Part shown: piece by piece, positions 5,979 through 6,852 of the stretch
Layout of the letters: each line of letters starts with the position of its first letter
Position numbering within the stretch: the first letter of the stretch is position 1
Source of the DNA: Gemmataceae bacterium
GTDB taxonomy: Bacteria; Planctomycetota; Planctomycetia; Gemmatales; Gemmataceae
DNA length: 6,852 bases
Assembly: GCA_947490035.1 (NCBI GenBank)
Contig: CANLGS010000222.1
Span: 1 to 6,852 of the forward strand
Direction: 5' to 3'
Position numbers and translations under genes: made by a program
The notes under the pieces: model-generated
Database searches by the model: none
Seen by the model: the letters and a program-made list of their open reading frames with translations, nothing else
Told to the model about the DNA's origin: nothing

Positions 5979-6833
5979 TTGCCCCTCTTCGGCGCTCACC
6001 TGTCGATCAACCGCGGGTTGCACAACGCGATAACAGCCGCGGCCGCGCTCGGGTGCGACACGCTCCAAATCTTCACCAAGAACGCGAGCCAGTGGAACGC
6101 GGACCCGCTGACGCCCGACGCCATCGCGCAGTTCCGCCGAGCCGCGGCCGGGTCGAACCTCGCGCACCTCACGGTTCACGACTCGTACCTCATCAACCTC
6201 GCGTCGCCGGACGACGGCCTGCACGCGAAGTCGGTCGCGGCGTTCGTCACCGAGTTGGAGCGCGCCGAGGCGCTCGGCATCAACTACCTGGTCACGCACC
6301 CCGGTTCGCACACCGGCAGCGGCGAAGAAGCCGGCCTCGCACGCGTGATCGCCGGGTACGAGGAGGTTCACGCGCGCTGCGCCGGGTTCAACGTCCGCGT
6401 GCTCATCGAGACGACCGCCGGGCAGGGCACCGCGCTCGGCTACCGGTTCGAGCACATCGCGACCATCCTCCAGCGTGCGGCGTGTACCGACCGCCTGGGC
6501 GTGTGCCTCGACACCTGCCACGTCTTCGCCGCGGGCTACGCGCTCACATCGGAAGCGGACTACGCGGCCTCCTTCCAGCAGTTCGACGACCTCATCGGCA
6601 TGTCGCGGTTGAAGCTGTTTCACGTGAACGACAGCGCGAAGCCGTTCGGCAGCCGCGTGGACCGGCACGCGGGAATCGGCCTCGGCGAGATCGGCGAAGA
6701 CGCGTTCCGGCGGCTGGTCACCGACTCACGGTTCGCGGACCGCCCGATGATCCTCGAAACGCCGAAGAAGGACGACAACGGGAACGAGATGGACGGGGTC
6801 AACTTGGCGCGGCTGCGCGGGTTCGCCGGTTGA
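5979..6833 (+). CDS. nfo: Endonuclease IV (AP endonuclease, Nfo family)
   Basis: A 284-aa cytoplasmic DNA-repair enzyme that cleaves the backbone 5' of abasic sites and removes blocking 3' ends in base excision repair, using three metal ions (normally zinc). The TIM-barrel family begins at once with PLFGAHLSINRGL. All nine metal ligands known from the E. coli enzyme have counterparts: His67 (TVHDSYL), His107 (THPGSH), Glu144 (IETTAGQG), Asp178 and His181 (CLDTCHVF), His215 (FHVNDS), Asp228 and His230 (VDRHAGIG) and Glu260 (ILETP). Length is normal for the family. I chose TTG 5979 because of the strong ribosome binding site and because the 39 codons upstream come largely from the palindromic repeat and have no family similarity. 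The gene appears to be transcribed alone, after the hairpin at 5708-5759; no clear promoter was found. A short hairpin overlaps its stop codon. Confidence 0.97.
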   Translation: MPLFGAHLSINRGLHNAITAAAALGCDTLQIFTKNASQWNADPLTPDAIAQFRRAAAGSNLAHLTVHDSYLINLASPDDGLHAKSVAAFVTELERAEALGINYLVTHPGSHTGSGEEAGLARVIAGYEEVHARCAGFNVRVLIETTAGQGTALGYRFEHIATILQRAACTDRLGVCLDTCHVFAAGYALTSEADYAASFQQFDDLIGMSRLKLFHVNDSAKPFGSRVDRHAGIGLGEIGEDAFRRLVTDSRFADRPMILETPKKDDNGNEMDGVNLARLRGFAG

Positions 6834-6849
6834 AGCCGCTCGCGGCTTC
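6832..6849 (+). terminator. Candidate terminator hairpin of nfo
   Basis: GAAGCCG (6832-6838) pairs with CGGCTTC (6843-6849) around a 4-nt loop, starting in the nfo stop codon. The window ends three bases later, so a T-run cannot be checked. Short G+C-rich hairpins occur by chance in such DNA. Confidence 0.3.
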
Positions 6850-6852
6850 GCA

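Overview
The window is G+C-rich and looks like a planctomycete chromosome, most likely a Gemmata-type (Gemmataceae) organism. This is inferred from the compact, codon-biased high-GC genes and from two kinds of dispersed palindromic repeats that I associate with such genomes. One repeat, read as protein, contains SAGVPPA. The other contains tandem TCTGCGT-like units. No 16S rRNA or other phylogenetic marker is present, so the assignment is an inference.

Left and centre (1-5337, minus strand): a four-gene cluster runs right to left. A candidate sigma70 promoter (5309-5337) precedes a 467-aa membrane protein with three predicted membrane segments and a long Ala/Lys/Glu-rich helical external domain. 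After a 175-bp gap largely filled by a palindromic repeat come a MoxR-family AAA+ ATPase, a 626-aa exported and membrane-anchored protein, and an ABC transporter ATPase cut off by the window edge. The last three genes overlap (8 bp and 11 bp), so they are probably translated as a coupled unit. Two cytoplasmic ATPases (one AAA+, one ABC) are therefore co-encoded with two membrane proteins whose large domains are predicted to lie outside the inner membrane. No DUF58/VWA protein, the usual MoxR partner, and no ABC permease is visible. Either could lie beyond position 1. I do not recognise this gene set as a named system.

Right (5478-6833, plus strand): a 75-aa Pro-rich, apparently disordered hydrophilic protein is followed two bases after its stop codon by a perfect 21-bp hairpin. 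Next comes a second copy of the palindromic repeat, in opposite orientation to the first. Last is endonuclease IV (nfo), a base-excision-repair AP endonuclease with all nine metal ligands conserved. It appears to start at a TTG codon behind a strong ribosome binding site.

Mobile-looking palindromes are the other theme. A 41-bp-stem hairpin repeat lies inside the coding sequence of the 626-aa protein and supplies the N-terminal part of its signal peptide. Two further copies of another repeat family sit in the intergenic gaps, one of them directly against a stop codon. No tRNA, rRNA, CRISPR array or transposase gene was seen.
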